A DNA stretch of 64,000 nt from Micromonospora sp. ATCC 39149 (GTDB taxonomy: Bacteria; Actinomycetota; Actinomycetes; Mycobacteriales; Micromonosporaceae). The DNA lies in assembly GCF_000158815.1 (NCBI RefSeq), contig NZ_GG657738.1, forward strand, positions 2,230,551 to 2,294,550. Direction: 5' to 3'. The translations under genes were made by a program, and so were the position numbers. The notes beneath the pieces are model-generated. The model was not told where the DNA came from. It saw only the letters and a program-made list of their open reading frames with translations, and did not search any database. Shown in pieces: positions 18,033-27,244 of this stretch (positions within the stretch are counted from its first letter, which is position 1; every line of letters begins with the position of its first letter).

Positions 18033-20900
18033 GTGCCGCGCCGGCGTCGTGACGCCGGTCGCGGCGCCACCCTTGCCCTTGCCCTCGCCCTCGTCGCCAG
18101 CGGGCTGGTCGCCACCGCACCGGCGCAGGCGGCGGACGTCACCAACGGCCTCCTGCTGCGTTACAAGCTCGACGAGACCTCCGGCACCGTCGCCGTCGAC
18201 TCCTCCGGCAACGGCCGAAACGGTACGGTCAACGGCGCCGCCACGTGGGGCGGCACCGAGGGCCTGACCTTCGACGGCAGCAGCACGTACATCCAGGCGC
18301 CGAACAACATCATGGCGGGATTGAACTCGATCAGCGTCGCGTTCAACGTCTTCGTCGACACCACCCAGGCCACGCCGTACTTCCTGTACGGGTTCGGCAA
18401 CGTCAGCGGGACCCGGGGCAACGGCTACCTCTTCACCACCGGCGACGAGTTCCGCACCGCGATCTCGAACTCGTACTGGGTGGGTGAGCAGAACACCCGG
18501 CCCTCGCCCGCCCGCAACCTGGCCCGCGGCGTGTGGAAGCACGTCACGTACACCCAGACCGGCAGCACCGGCATCCTGTACGAGGACGGCGTGGAGGTCG
18601 GCCGCAACACCTCCGTGACGCTCACCCCCGGCTCCATCGGCAACGGCACCACCACCGCCGACTACATCGGCCGCTCGCTGTACTCGGCCGACAAGCTCTT
18701 CAAGGGCAAGATGCGCGACTTCCGCGTCTACAACCGGGCCCTGACCGCGGCCGAGGTGGCGCAGGTCGCCCAGTCCGCCGACCAGAGGACCGCCGACGCC
18801 GCCGCGGCGGCGCTCGTCGTCCGCAACATCAACGACGTACGCGGAAACCTGACCCTGCCCACCACCGGCGCCGACGGCACCACGGTGAGCTGGTCGTCGA
18901 GCAACCCGCAGGTCATCACCACCACCGGCGAGGTCAACCGGCCGGCCACCGGCGCGGCGAGCGCCACGGTGACGTTGACCGCGACGGTGACGAAGAACGC
19001 GGCGATCTCCACCCGGACCTTCACCGCGACGGTGCCCCCGCTGCCCGCCGCCGAGCCGTTGAGGGGCTACCTGTTCAGCTACTTCGCCCCGAGCGAGCAG
19101 GTCTACTTCGGGCTCAGCGAGGGCAACGACCCGCTCAACTACCGGCAGTTGAACAACGGCAACCCGGTGCTGACCACTAACATCGGCACAAAGGGCGCCC
19201 GGGACCCATACATCGTCCGCTCGCCGGAGGGCGACAAGTTCTACCAGATCGCCACCGACCTGAAGATCATTGGCGGCGTGAGCTGGGACGCCTCGCAGCG
19301 CACCGGCAGCAAGTCGATCCTCGTGTGGGAGTCGACCGACCTGGTGAACTGGAGCCCGCCCCGGCTGGTGAAGATCTCGCCGGACACCGCGGGCAACACC
19401 TGGGCACCGGAGGCGTACTGGGACGACACGATCGGTGCCTACGTGGTCATCTGGGCCTCGAAGATCTACGCCGAGAGCGACCCGAACCACACCGCGAACA
19501 CCTACAACAAGATGCTGTACGCGACCACCCGCGACTTCTACACCTTCAGCGAGCCGAAGATCTGGGTGGACCCGGGCTACTCGGTGATCGACTCGACCGT
19601 GCTCAAGCACAACGGCAGCTACTACCGGTTCACCAAGGACGAGCGCAACAACACCTCGTCCACGCCGTGCAGCAAGTTCATCATCGAGCAGAAGTCGACC
19701 ACGCTGCGCAACCTGAGCTGGGACTTCGTCAAGGACTGCATCGGCAAGGACTCGATCAAGGCGGGCGAGGGGCCACTGGTGTTCAAGTCCAACACCGAGG
19801 ACAAGTGGTACCTGTTCATCGACGAGTTCGTCGACCGGGGCTACGTCCCGTTCGAGTCGACCGACCCCACCTCCGGGAACTGGACGATGTCGACCAACTA
19901 CTCGATGCCCGGCAAACCGCGTCACGGCACCGTGCTGCCGGTTACGGCGGCCGAATACAACCGCCTGCTCAACGCGTACCAGCCGAACCAGGCGGCGGTG
20001 AGCGCGCAGAACGTCTCGGCGGCCACCGGGGTCAACCAGGCGCCGGTCCTGCCGGCCACGGTCCCGGCGACCTTCGTCGACGGCTCGACCGGCGCGAACC
20101 AGGTGACCTGGGACGCGGTGCCGGCCTCGGCGTACGCGCAGGTCGGCACGTTCACCGTGCAGGGCACCCTGATCGGCAACGCCAACCTGCGGGTCACCGC
20201 GACGGTGACCGTGCAGTCCCAGCCGGTGTCGCACCTGTTGCTGCACTACAAGTTCGACGAGAGCAGCGGCACCGTGGTCCAGGACTCCTCGGGGCGCGGG
20301 TTCAACGGCACGTACAACCGGACCCCGGCGTGGGGGACCGGCGTGCAGGGCGGTTCGTTCAAGATGGCCGGCGGCGCGAGCAACTCCACCACGGCGCCGT
20401 ACGTCACCATCCCCAGCGGCGTCCTCAACGGAGTCGGCAGCACCACCGTGTCGTACTGGGTGAAGTGGAACGCCTCGACCACGATCAACCAGTGGATCTG
20501 CGCACTGGGATCGGACACCACGCGCTACCTTTTCACCACGCCGCGTAACAACGCCGGGCTGCTGCGCACGGCGGTCACCACTGACGGCAATCGGGGCGAG
20601 TACTCCCTGGTGCACAACGCGGCGTTGCCGGGTGGCAGTTGGCAGCACGTCGCGGTGACCATCGACGCGGTCAGCAGGACCATGACGGTGTATCTCAACG
20701 GCACCGCGATCGCCACGGCGACCGGGATCGGCATCCAGGGGGCTGATCTGTTCGACCCGACGAAGGGCTTCAGCGGCTACATCGGCAAGTCGCTGTACCC
20801 GGCGGACCCGTACTTCTCCGGCGAGGTCGACAACTTGCGGATCTACCGGACAGCCCTGTCGGCGTCCGAGATCGCCGCACTGACCGCCGGCAACAGCTGA
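18033..20900 (+). CDS. Secreted multidomain GH43-family glycosidase with two LamG domains
   Basis: This is a predicted extracellular arabinan- or xylan-type glycosidase of about 955 residues. A Sec signal peptide (RRRRDAGRG, hydrophobic ALALALVASGLVA, cleavage after APAQA) is followed by a LamG/concanavalin-like domain (about 40-250), an atrophied Ig-like domain (about 255-335), a five-bladed GH43 domain (about 345-665), an Ig-like domain and a C-terminal LamG domain (about 745-955). The catalytic aspartate is probably in GARDPYIV, the pKa-modulating aspartate in SVIDSTVLKHNG and the acid glutamate in GEGPLVFK. I chose the GTG at 18033 because the frame start at 17964 would place the palindromic operator inside the coding region; an upstream start cannot be excluded. 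The gene stands alone in the tRNA-flanked segment. Confidence 0.85.
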   Translation: MPRRRRDAGRGATLALALALVASGLVATAPAQAADVTNGLLLRYKLDETSGTVAVDSSGNGRNGTVNGAATWGGTEGLTFDGSSTYIQAPNNIMAGLNSISVAFNVFVDTTQATPYFLYGFGNVSGTRGNGYLFTTGDEFRTAISNSYWVGEQNTRPSPARNLARGVWKHVTYTQTGSTGILYEDGVEVGRNTSVTLTPGSIGNGTTTADYIGRSLYSADKLFKGKMRDFRVYNRALTAAEVAQVAQSADQRTADAAAAALVVRNINDVRGNLTLPTTGADGTTVSWSSSNPQVITTTGEVNRPATGAASATVTLTATVTKNAAISTRTFTATVPPLPAAEPLRGYLFSYFAPSEQVYFGLSEGNDPLNYRQLNNGNPVLTTNIGTKGARDPYIVRSPEGDKFYQIATDLKIIGGVSWDASQRTGSKSILVWESTDLVNWSPPRLVKISPDTAGNTWAPEAYWDDTIGAYVVIWASKIYAESDPNHTANTYNKMLYATTRDFYTFSEPKIWVDPGYSVIDSTVLKHNGSYYRFTKDERNNTSSTPCSKFIIEQKSTTLRNLSWDFVKDCIGKDSIKAGEGPLVFKSNTEDKWYLFIDEFVDRGYVPFESTDPTSGNWTMSTNYSMPGKPRHGTVLPVTAAEYNRLLNAYQPNQAAVSAQNVSAATGVNQAPVLPATVPATFVDGSTGANQVTWDAVPASAYAQVGTFTVQGTLIGNANLRVTATVTVQSQPVSHLLLHYKFDESSGTVVQDSSGRGFNGTYNRTPAWGTGVQGGSFKMAGGASNSTTAPYVTIPSGVLNGVGSTTVSYWVKWNASTTINQWICALGSDTTRYLFTTPRNNAGLLRTAVTTDGNRGEYSLVHNAALPGGSWQHVAVTIDAVSRTMTVYLNGTAIATATGIGIQGADLFDPTKGFSGYIGKSLYPADPYFSGEVDNLRIYRTALSASEIAALTAGNS

Positions 20901-20921
20901 GCGGAGGCCCCCTGTCGGGCG

Positions 20922-20956
20922 GCGGCCCGGCACCGCAAGCACCGGTGCCGGGCCGC
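20922..20956 (+). terminator. Terminator downstream of the GH43 gene
   Basis: A perfect 14-bp stem, GCGGCCCGGCACCG at 20922-20935 and its complement at 20943-20956, with a 7-base loop lies 21 bases after the stop codon. Confidence 0.8.
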
Positions 20957-21014
20957 ACAGCGACGGGCGGATCTTGGACTGTTCGGCCGGACAGCTGCTA
21001 CCTGTCGGGCGATC

Positions 21015-21203
21015 GTTCCCATGTTCGACGGGATCTGCCGAGGGCACCACCGATCACCAGCACGAAAAGGCCCTGACCAGGCGAAACCCGGTCAGGGGCC
21101 TTCACCGTGTGTCCGGCCGTCAGCGGCCCGTGGCGGGTGTCTGCGCCGAGTGGTGCCGACGTTTCGGCACGGGTCAGTCGTGGCCAAGGGCGCGCTCGAT
21201 GCG
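21015..21203. repeat. Right copy of tRNA-flanking repeat with decayed tRNA 3' end
   Basis: The block 21015-21048 (GTTCCCATGTTCGACGGGAT then CTGCCGAGGGCACC) resembles the T-arm and acceptor end of tRNA-Arg. It is followed at 21056 by the sequence also found right after the tRNA at 17095. I read this as a right attachment-like boundary. From 20957 to 21282 there is no gene apart from the minus-strand coding tail ending near 21172-21182. Confidence 0.65.
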
Positions 21204-21282
21204 CCGCCGCAGCGCCTCGTCACCCCGTCAAGGCACCTGGCGCAGCCAGGCCGTGAGCCTCAGCCCGGGCAGGCCGCCGTGA

Positions 21283-22707
21283 TCACCTACATCTAGAGCG
21301 TGCCACGATCCGCTCCACTCCCGCCTGACCCAGCCCCTCCTCGCGCAGCGCCGCGATCAGCAACGGGTCGAGGCTGTCGAGGAGAGCTGACACGTCGCGC
21401 CGAGGGATGGCGCTGGTGTCGGCGCGGAGGGTGAGGCGCGCGACGCCGGACCCCAGATCCGCCAGGACACCCAGCTTGACGTTGTAGCTTTCGAAGCCCT
21501 CGTTCCAGGTGACGCTGGTCTCCTCGGTCAGGTCGAGGATCGCCCGGTGGGCGCGTCCGTCGGCCTGCGGCACCGCTGGCTTGTCGCCCCAGGCCCGGAC
21601 GTTGAGATAGCTGGACATCTCGAAGCGGCCTCCCCGCTCCCGCGCCACCTCGGCCTGCAGGTCGCGGTAGCGCGGAATGTCGTACAGACCGTGGCGCTGT
21701 GCGATCAGGGATGCCTGGGCGGTGGAGCGCACGATGTTCTCGAAGCGGCGCCCCGCCACGTCCACACACACGGCACCCATCTCGACCAGGGGGCCGACCA
21801 GACCCTGCAACCTCCGCGCGTGCCGATTGCTGACGATGACGGGCAGGCCGACGCTCGCCGTGCCGGACCAGGCACCGATGAGCGCGATGACGGCCGCCAT
21901 CAGCACGATGGGAGGCGAGCAACGGCCGTACCGACGCGACAACAGGTGGATGGCGGCGAAGGACGCCCTCGACGACACCCTGCCCTCGCAGTAGCGAGGT
22001 GTGTCGGGTGGCGCGCTCGGCCGCGAGAAGAGCGTCGCGGGGAACCGGTGCATCTGCTTCCGCCAGTACTGAAGCGAGCGGTCGCACACCCGCCTGCCCA
22101 TCTCGCCGGCCTCGAACTCCGCCTGATCGACGGGCTGCCAGTCACGGGAACCGCGACGGATCGGTTCGCCCGGATTGGTGAGCCCCAGTTCGTATCGCAA
22201 CTCCGTGCGCAGGAGTGCGGCGGACCACATGTCGGCAACGATGTGGCTCATCCGCAACGACACCAGCCGAGCCGCGCCCTCTTCGGCGAGGATCACGGCG
22301 CGGAACGGCAGATCCCGCACTGCGAAGTCGAGCTGGGACATCTCGGCAGCGACCAGCGCAGCCGCGGTCTGGTCGAACCGGGAGACCGTCCACACCTCCA
22401 CGGGGAGCGTTCCCGAGGTGAGCACCTTCTGCCGCAACCCCATCGGGGCCTCCCCGTCCTCGACGAATACAGTGCGCAGGGCCTCGAAACGGTTGACCAG
22501 GGCGCCAACCGCCCGTGCCGCGTGCTCCGGCCGCATCCCGATTTCCCCGGCGATCGGCTGCACGATGTCGATGCACATGTGCCGGCCGTCGGGCAGATTC
22601 GACAATGCGTCCCAGACCCACTGCTGCCCCCAGCTCAGCTGGGTCGTGACGGATCGCTCGCCGACAAAGTCCAACGGATACGGCCGACGTTCGACGGCTT
22701 CGTTCAT
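21283..22707 (-). CDS. Stand-alone NRPS condensation-domain protein (atypical active site)
   Basis: This 474-residue protein has the condensation-domain fold as a separate polypeptide. The N-terminal SVTTQLSWGQQWVWDAL corresponds to core C1. The active-site region reads LRMSHIVADMWSAALLRTEL, so the canonical HHxxxDG is SHIVADM: the second, catalytic His and the Asp remain, while the first His is Ser and the Gly is Met. A DFGWG-like latch motif is not obvious. It may acylate a small acceptor or join carrier-bound units, but could also have lost activity. The start at 22707 has GGGGGCAGAGG upstream. It is divergent from the nucleotidyltransferase gene and separate from the main operon, and it marks the left edge of the cluster. 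Confidence 0.8.
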   Translation of the reverse strand: MNEAVERRPYPLDFVGERSVTTQLSWGQQWVWDALSNLPDGRHMCIDIVQPIAGEIGMRPEHAARAVGALVNRFEALRTVFVEDGEAPMGLRQKVLTSGTLPVEVWTVSRFDQTAAALVAAEMSQLDFAVRDLPFRAVILAEEGAARLVSLRMSHIVADMWSAALLRTELRYELGLTNPGEPIRRGSRDWQPVDQAEFEAGEMGRRVCDRSLQYWRKQMHRFPATLFSRPSAPPDTPRYCEGRVSSRASFAAIHLLSRRYGRCSPPIVLMAAVIALIGAWSGTASVGLPVIVSNRHARRLQGLVGPLVEMGAVCVDVAGRRFENIVRSTAQASLIAQRHGLYDIPRYRDLQAEVARERGGRFEMSSYLNVRAWGDKPAVPQADGRAHRAILDLTEETSVTWNEGFESYNVKLGVLADLGSGVARLTLRADTSAIPRRDVSALLDSLDPLLIAALREEGLGQAGVERIVARSRCR

Positions 22708-22886
22708 ACCTCTGCCCCCTTTGCGCCCACGAGCGCCCGCACCTGGCCGGGCCACCTCACCTGCACCACGAACTTCGGGAGACCGGATTTGTATAGTCGC
22801 GATCGCGGGCGCAGAACCGGGATGACTTGCGTCTGCCCTTTCCCGCGCATACCAAGACGTCCGATCACCGCTGATAAGATCGACGA

Positions 22887-23627
22887 ATGTTCACCCCGGA
22901 CAGCCGCGAGAACGTACGCCATCAGCTTGTCGAGCGCGCACAGGGCGATTCCAGGATCACCGCTGCGGCCCTGACCGGCTCGGCGGCTCGCAAGGCCGAG
23001 GACCAGTGGTCCGACATCGACCTGTTCCTCGGGGTGACCGGCGGGGCGACCACGCAGGTCCTGAGCGACTGGACCACCTACCTGTACGACGAACTCGGCG
23101 CGGTTCATCACTTCGACCTGCTCGCGGGGCCAGCCACCTACCGCGCGTTCCTGCTCGGTGATCTTCTTGAGGTGGACCTCGGCTTCACGCCGGCAAGTGC
23201 CTTCGGCCCGGTGGGCGACGGTGCGTTCGAGGTACTCTTCGGCCAGGCCGTGGGCCGCAAGCCGGCGGTCACCGACACCGACCACCTCGCCGGCCGCTGC
23301 TGGCATCACGTGCTGCACGCACACGTCTGCATCCAGCGCTCCACGCCATGGCAGGCGGAATACTGGATCAGCGCGCTGCGCGACAACACGCTGACGCTGA
23401 TCTCGCATCGGCTCGGTCATCCGGGCGACTTCCTCAAGGGCGCCGACCAACTCCCGGCCGAGGCGACCTCGTCGCTGCGCGAGGCACTGGTCCGCGGCCT
23501 GGACGCCGCCGAGTTGTCCCGGGCGCTGAGGTCGGCGACCCACGCGTTCGTGGCCGAGTTGCGCCACCACGACTCCCGCCTGGCAGCCGTGCTGGGGCCA
23601 CGCCTGATCGACGTCGTCACCGGCTGA
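22887..23627 (+). CDS. Nucleotidyltransferase-domain protein
   Basis: The 246-residue protein has the polymerase-beta-like nucleotidyltransferase signature AALTGSAARKAEDQWSDIDL, with the GS pair and the Asp-x-Asp metal ligands needed to transfer a nucleotide. The rest is helical and resembles small-molecule enzymes such as lincosamide or aminoglycoside nucleotidyltransferases more than tRNA enzymes. In this setting it could adenylylate the pathway product for self-protection or an intermediate; both are inference. The ATG at 22887 follows a TAAGAT hexamer at 22874-22879 by only seven bases, so the message may be leaderless. Its end overlaps the end of the converging A-domain gene by 11 bases. 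Confidence 0.8.
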   Translation: MFTPDSRENVRHQLVERAQGDSRITAAALTGSAARKAEDQWSDIDLFLGVTGGATTQVLSDWTTYLYDELGAVHHFDLLAGPATYRAFLLGDLLEVDLGFTPASAFGPVGDGAFEVLFGQAVGRKPAVTDTDHLAGRCWHHVLHAHVCIQRSTPWQAEYWISALRDNTLTLISHRLGHPGDFLKGADQLPAEATSSLREALVRGLDAAELSRALRSATHAFVAELRHHDSRLAAVLGPRLIDVVTG

Positions 23628-25077
23628 CCTCGGCTTCCAGACGTCCTCGGTCGACCTTGCCGTTCGCGTTGAGCGGCAGGCTCGGCAACCACACGAACCG
23701 GGCCGGAACCATGTGCGGCGGCAGTCTCTCGCTCAGCGCCCGTCGGAGCGCGGACGTGGCATCGGGTGCGCCGGTGTAGGCGGCGCAGAGCGTGCGCTGA
23801 TCGCGCTCCACGACGACGACCGCGTCCTCGACCGTCGCCTGCCCACGCAGCAACGCCTCGATCTCGCCCGGCTCGACCCGGCGCCCGCCGAGTTGCACCT
23901 GCCGGTCGAGGCGGCCCAGGTGCACCAGTTCGCCGTGTTCCCACCGGACCCGGTCGCCCGTGCGGTACCAGTGCTCGGCGGTCAGGGCCGCCGGAGGCCC
24001 GAGGAAGCGGCCGGCGTTGTGCGCGGCGTCCAGGTATCCGCCGAAGCGCTGCGGCCCCCGCACACACAGCTCACCCTCCTCGGCGGCCCGGCCGTCCGCG
24101 CCCAGGACGAGCCCGTCGAGGTGGCGGTAGACCTGCCCGATGGGCACCGTGCCGTTGCTGGTCGTGGGCCAGTCGGCCGGATCGGCCGGTAACCGGTAGA
24201 ACGTGCAGCCGACGGTCAGCTCGGTCGGGCCGTACACGTTGTCGATCGAGCTGTTCGGCGCGGCCGACTGCCAGGCTTCGGCGTGCTGCCAGGTCAACTG
24301 GTCGCCGATGAACGTGGACTGGCGCAGGCCGGGCATGGCACCCGGCTGCAACGTCCCGCGACCACGGGCGACGCTCACTGCGATCGGCACCGAGCACCAG
24401 TGGCTGAGGCGACGCTCGCGGACGTAACGCACCGGGGCGACGAGTTCCGAGCCGACCGGGACGACCAGAGCGGCGCCCGTGCCCCACGCGGCGAAGATGT
24501 CCAGCACGGACACGTCCCACGTGAGTTCCACGGTATGGGACAGACGGCTGTCGGCGGTCACCTCGTACCGTCCGATGTCGTGCTGGAGGAAGGCCACTGC
24601 ATTGCGGTGGGTGACCGGCACGCCCTTGGGTGTGCCGGTGGAGCCGGACGTGAACAGGATCAGGGCGACGGTGTCCGGCTCGGGGCCGCCGCTGCGCACC
24701 CCGGGTCTCGCGGTGGACAGGTCGAGCTGAGTCGCACCCGAGCCGTCGAGGTTGTGCGTACCGTTCTCCTCCGCGAGCACGAGGCGGACTCCAGCCGACC
24801 GGATCATCTTGTGGAGCCGCTTCGGCGGGTCTCGCGGGTCCAGCGGCACGACCGGGGCACCGGCCCGGAGGGCCGCCAGGTAGGCGGCATAGCTGAACGG
24901 CGACCTGGTCACGAACAGCCCGACCGGCACCCCGGGCTCGATGCCGCCCTGGATGGTGCCGGACAGTTCCCACAGCTCGCGGTAGGTCACCACCGTCGTG
25001 GCGAAGTCGAGCGCCACCCGTCCAGGATGGTCGCGCACCGTGCGCGCGACGAGCTCAACCAGCGTGGCCGCGGTCAT
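23617..25077 (-). CDS. Stand-alone amino acid adenylation (A) domain
   Basis: The enzyme activates an amino acid with ATP and should load it onto a separate carrier protein. It has 486 residues and no carrier domain of its own. Core motifs seen: A3 LILFTSGSTGTPKGVPVTH, A5 NVYGPTELTVG, A7 YRTGDRV, A8 GRLDRQVQLGGRRVEPGEIE and A10 NANGKVDRG with the catalytic lysine. The pocket begins D-V-x-x-L (TWDVSVLDIF); the rest of the specificity code could not be matched to a known amino acid. The ATG at 25077 lies inside the end of the decarboxylase gene (23-base overlap), indicating coupling. It is the last gene of the long minus-strand operon. Confidence 0.88.
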   Translation of the reverse strand: MTAATLVELVARTVRDHPGRVALDFATTVVTYRELWELSGTIQGGIEPGVPVGLFVTRSPFSYAAYLAALRAGAPVVPLDPRDPPKRLHKMIRSAGVRLVLAEENGTHNLDGSGATQLDLSTARPGVRSGGPEPDTVALILFTSGSTGTPKGVPVTHRNAVAFLQHDIGRYEVTADSRLSHTVELTWDVSVLDIFAAWGTGAALVVPVGSELVAPVRYVRERRLSHWCSVPIAVSVARGRGTLQPGAMPGLRQSTFIGDQLTWQHAEAWQSAAPNSSIDNVYGPTELTVGCTFYRLPADPADWPTTSNGTVPIGQVYRHLDGLVLGADGRAAEEGELCVRGPQRFGGYLDAAHNAGRFLGPPAALTAEHWYRTGDRVRWEHGELVHLGRLDRQVQLGGRRVEPGEIEALLRGQATVEDAVVVVERDQRTLCAAYTGAPDATSALRRALSERLPPHMVPARFVWLPSLPLNANGKVDRGRLEAEVSR

Positions 25078-26323
25078 CGGGCCCCCCTTCACCGAAGGTC
25101 GCGTGGACGTGGCGCAACTCGGGGCGGCTGCTCGCGACCACCCGGCCGCCGGAGAGCAGCACCTCGGCGGGCATCGGGCGGCTGAGGAATCCGACCAGGC
25201 TGGCGGACAGCCCGTACGCGCCGACATTGGGAATGGCGAGGACCGTGCCGGAACGGGCCTCCGGCAGGGGCACGTCGCGGCCGAGCACGTCGAGCGGCGT
25301 GCAGCTCGGCCCGGCCAGGTCCACGCGGGTCACGTCGCTCGCGGTCTCCGCCGAGCCCACCGGCAGCGCCCGCATCGGCAGCAGCCGGCCCAGTCCCGTC
25401 ATCCCGCCGAGGACGTTGATTCCGGCGTCCAGCACGGCGTACGTTCTTCCCCGCGTGTGTTTGACGTCGACGACAGTGGTCAGCAGTGTGCCGCACTCGG
25501 CGACCAGGTATCTGCCGGATTCGAACATCACCTCCGGGCGACCGGCGCGCCAGCCCGGGAAGGCGGCGTCCAGCCGCGTCTCCGCCTCCGCGCGCAGCCG
25601 CTGGTAGACGGGTCTGGATCCGGGTGCGGCGTACGGGGCACTGAACCCGCCGCCGAGGTCGACCACAGCGGGATCGAGCCGGCAGACCCGGGCGAGTTCG
25701 GCCGCCGTGTCGACGGCCGCGCGCAGTTCGTCGAGTAGCTGGTCCTCACCGCGCGCGTTGGTGATCGGGAACAGATGCAGACCGGTCACGCGCACGCGAT
25801 CGGGCACCCGGTCCGGTGACCACTCGGTGGCCAGGGTCCCGGCGTCGATGCCGAACTGCGAGGCGGTACCGGTCATGCGCAGTCCCGATCCGCCGGCGGC
25901 ACCTGGCCCGTTGACCCGCAGCAACGCCGTCAGATCGGCATCCTGCCCTGCCGCCGCCCGCCCGAGACGCTGCAGTTCCGAGAACGACTCGACCGAGAAG
26001 GCACGAACCCCGGCGGCGACCGCCTCTTCCAGTTCGGCGGGCGTCTTGGCGGGACCGGTGTAGAGCAGGTCCCCGCCGCCAGCGCCCGCCAGGAGCGCCG
26101 CGGCGAGTTCTCCCGCCGAGCTGACCTCCAGCCGGCAACCGGCCAGCCGCAACCGCCTGGCGATCACGGGATGCGGGTTGGCCTTCATCGAGTACAGCAG
26201 CGTCGACGGCGTGGGCAACGCCGCTCGCAGGTCGGCGTGCGCCTGGTCGATCCGGTCCAGATCGTAGACGTAGAGCGGGCTGCCGTACGCGGTGACGAGC
26301 GCCTCCCTGACCCGCTCATCCAT
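25055..26323 (-). CDS. Group IV PLP-dependent decarboxylase (LysA/BtrK-like)
   Basis: This 422-residue protein has the alanine-racemase-fold barrel plus C-terminal beta domain of diaminopimelate/ornithine decarboxylases. The PLP lysine is in LLYSMKANPHPVI, the phosphate-binding segment is VDLGGGFSAPY, and the C-terminal active-site cysteine is in VDLAGPSCTPLDVLGRD. The usual HxGSQ segment is replaced by HLFPITNARG, so the substrate differs from diaminopimelate. Relatives with separate carrier proteins, such as BtrK of butirosin biosynthesis, decarboxylate a carrier-bound aminoacyl thioester. The A domain and carrier protein alongside make that route attractive here. It overlaps the transglutaminase-like gene by 8 bases and the A-domain gene by 23. 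Confidence 0.85.
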   Translation of the reverse strand: MDERVREALVTAYGSPLYVYDLDRIDQAHADLRAALPTPSTLLYSMKANPHPVIARRLRLAGCRLEVSSAGELAAALLAGAGGGDLLYTGPAKTPAELEEAVAAGVRAFSVESFSELQRLGRAAAGQDADLTALLRVNGPGAAGGSGLRMTGTASQFGIDAGTLATEWSPDRVPDRVRVTGLHLFPITNARGEDQLLDELRAAVDTAAELARVCRLDPAVVDLGGGFSAPYAAPGSRPVYQRLRAEAETRLDAAFPGWRAGRPEVMFESGRYLVAECGTLLTTVVDVKHTRGRTYAVLDAGINVLGGMTGLGRLLPMRALPVGSAETASDVTRVDLAGPSCTPLDVLGRDVPLPEARSGTVLAIPNVGAYGLSASLVGFLSRPMPAEVLLSGGRVVASSRPELRHVHATFGEGGPDDRGHAG

Positions 26324-27233
26324 GACGGGTGATCAATGAGACCGGCGCCGGACGGCCGCCGTGCCGGACCAGCGCCTCGACGCCCTCGCCCAGCTTCCAG
26401 TGGCTGCCGTGCGGCGACCGGCACGGTGGCCAGGCGGCCGGGTCCAGGACGCCCCACCGGGCCAGGACGGCCAGCGAGAGCGGGTCCGCGACCAGCCACT
26501 CGCCACCGACATCGAGTTCCGCCCAGGCATGAGTGTTGGAGAAGGGCTGGGTCAGCAGTATCCCGAATGCCATCCGGGCCGACACGCCGTAGGAGGCGGC
26601 CCGTTCGACCAGGAATCGGGCACCGGACTGGCAGTCGGCCAGTTTCGCGTCACGGAGGAAACCCGGGTCGTCGGCGAGCGCGTGCGGCAGCCGCGCGAAG
26701 TGCACGTCGTCCAGCTCCGCCAGCAGCTCGCGGTGAGCGCCGGTGAACTGGCTGACCCGACCGCCAGGCAGCTCCACCGTCAGGCGGCAGTGAGCTGCGC
26801 TCATCGGCGTGAACCGCGTGACGCGGTTGTTGCTGGCCAGCGAGGGTGCCAGCGTGAAGCCGCAGTCCCCGTCATGCCCGGGCGCGGGGCAGCGAGCGTG
26901 CAGATCGACCGTGCGGCGCACCACCGTCTCCCTCGCGCCGGCCTCGAGTGCTGCGCCCATCAGCATGATGGCGCTGCGCTGCGGCGAGGGCAGCCCGAGC
27001 TCCTCACAGGCATTGCGCAGGTCATTGGTGTAGAAGGTCGGTTCCGTGCCGTCGGTGCCGTGCGGGAAGCCGAGGGCGAGCAGCCGGTCGAGCAGTTCGT
27101 CGGGCATCCGGTGGAGCCGGCGGGCGCTCTCCCGGGACTCGGTGAAGGTGCGGTACCGGTCGGGAATCCGCCGGGCTCGCGCGACGACGATCGCCAGCGC
27201 CTCGTCGGTCGGGACGACGTCGACGGAAGCCAT
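26316..27233 (-). CDS. Transglutaminase-like superfamily protein
   Basis: The 305-residue protein carries the Cys-His-Asp triad of the transglutaminase fold: Cys in LADCQSGARFLVERA, His in SNTHAWAELDVGG and Asp in WLVADPLSLAVL. The N-terminal half has an unusual Cys/His set (LHARCPAPGHDGDCG) that could bind metal or be structural. In andrimid biosynthesis the transglutaminase homologue AdmF forms an amide bond between carrier-bound substrates; the gene's place between a carrier protein and an A domain suggests a comparable amide-forming or releasing role here. I annotate the ATG at 27233; a GTG at 27248 would overlap the carrier-protein stop (GTGA) and is equally credible. Confidence 0.75.
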   Translation of the reverse strand: MASVDVVPTDEALAIVVARARRIPDRYRTFTESRESARRLHRMPDELLDRLLALGFPHGTDGTEPTFYTNDLRNACEELGLPSPQRSAIMLMGAALEAGARETVVRRTVDLHARCPAPGHDGDCGFTLAPSLASNNRVTRFTPMSAAHCRLTVELPGGRVSQFTGAHRELLAELDDVHFARLPHALADDPGFLRDAKLADCQSGARFLVERAASYGVSARMAFGILLTQPFSNTHAWAELDVGGEWLVADPLSLAVLARWGVLDPAAWPPCRSPHGSHWKLGEGVEALVRHGGRPAPVSLITRHG

Positions 27234-27244
27234 GTCGGCCGGAA

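Noticed and set aside
21015..21048. A second tRNA-Arg gene
   Set aside because: Only the T-arm and acceptor-like end is present; there is no D arm or anticodon arm upstream, so it cannot fold as a tRNA.
17985..21050. A 1021-residue minus-strand open frame
   Set aside because: It is antisense to the GH43 gene; its translation is repetitive and carries no domain, whereas the plus strand has a signal peptide and a full glycosidase.
25055..26323. Second lysA copy for lysine synthesis
   Set aside because: It has the same fold and PLP lysine but lacks the HxGSQ segment and lies in an NRPS operon; a complete lysA is already at 11289-12674.
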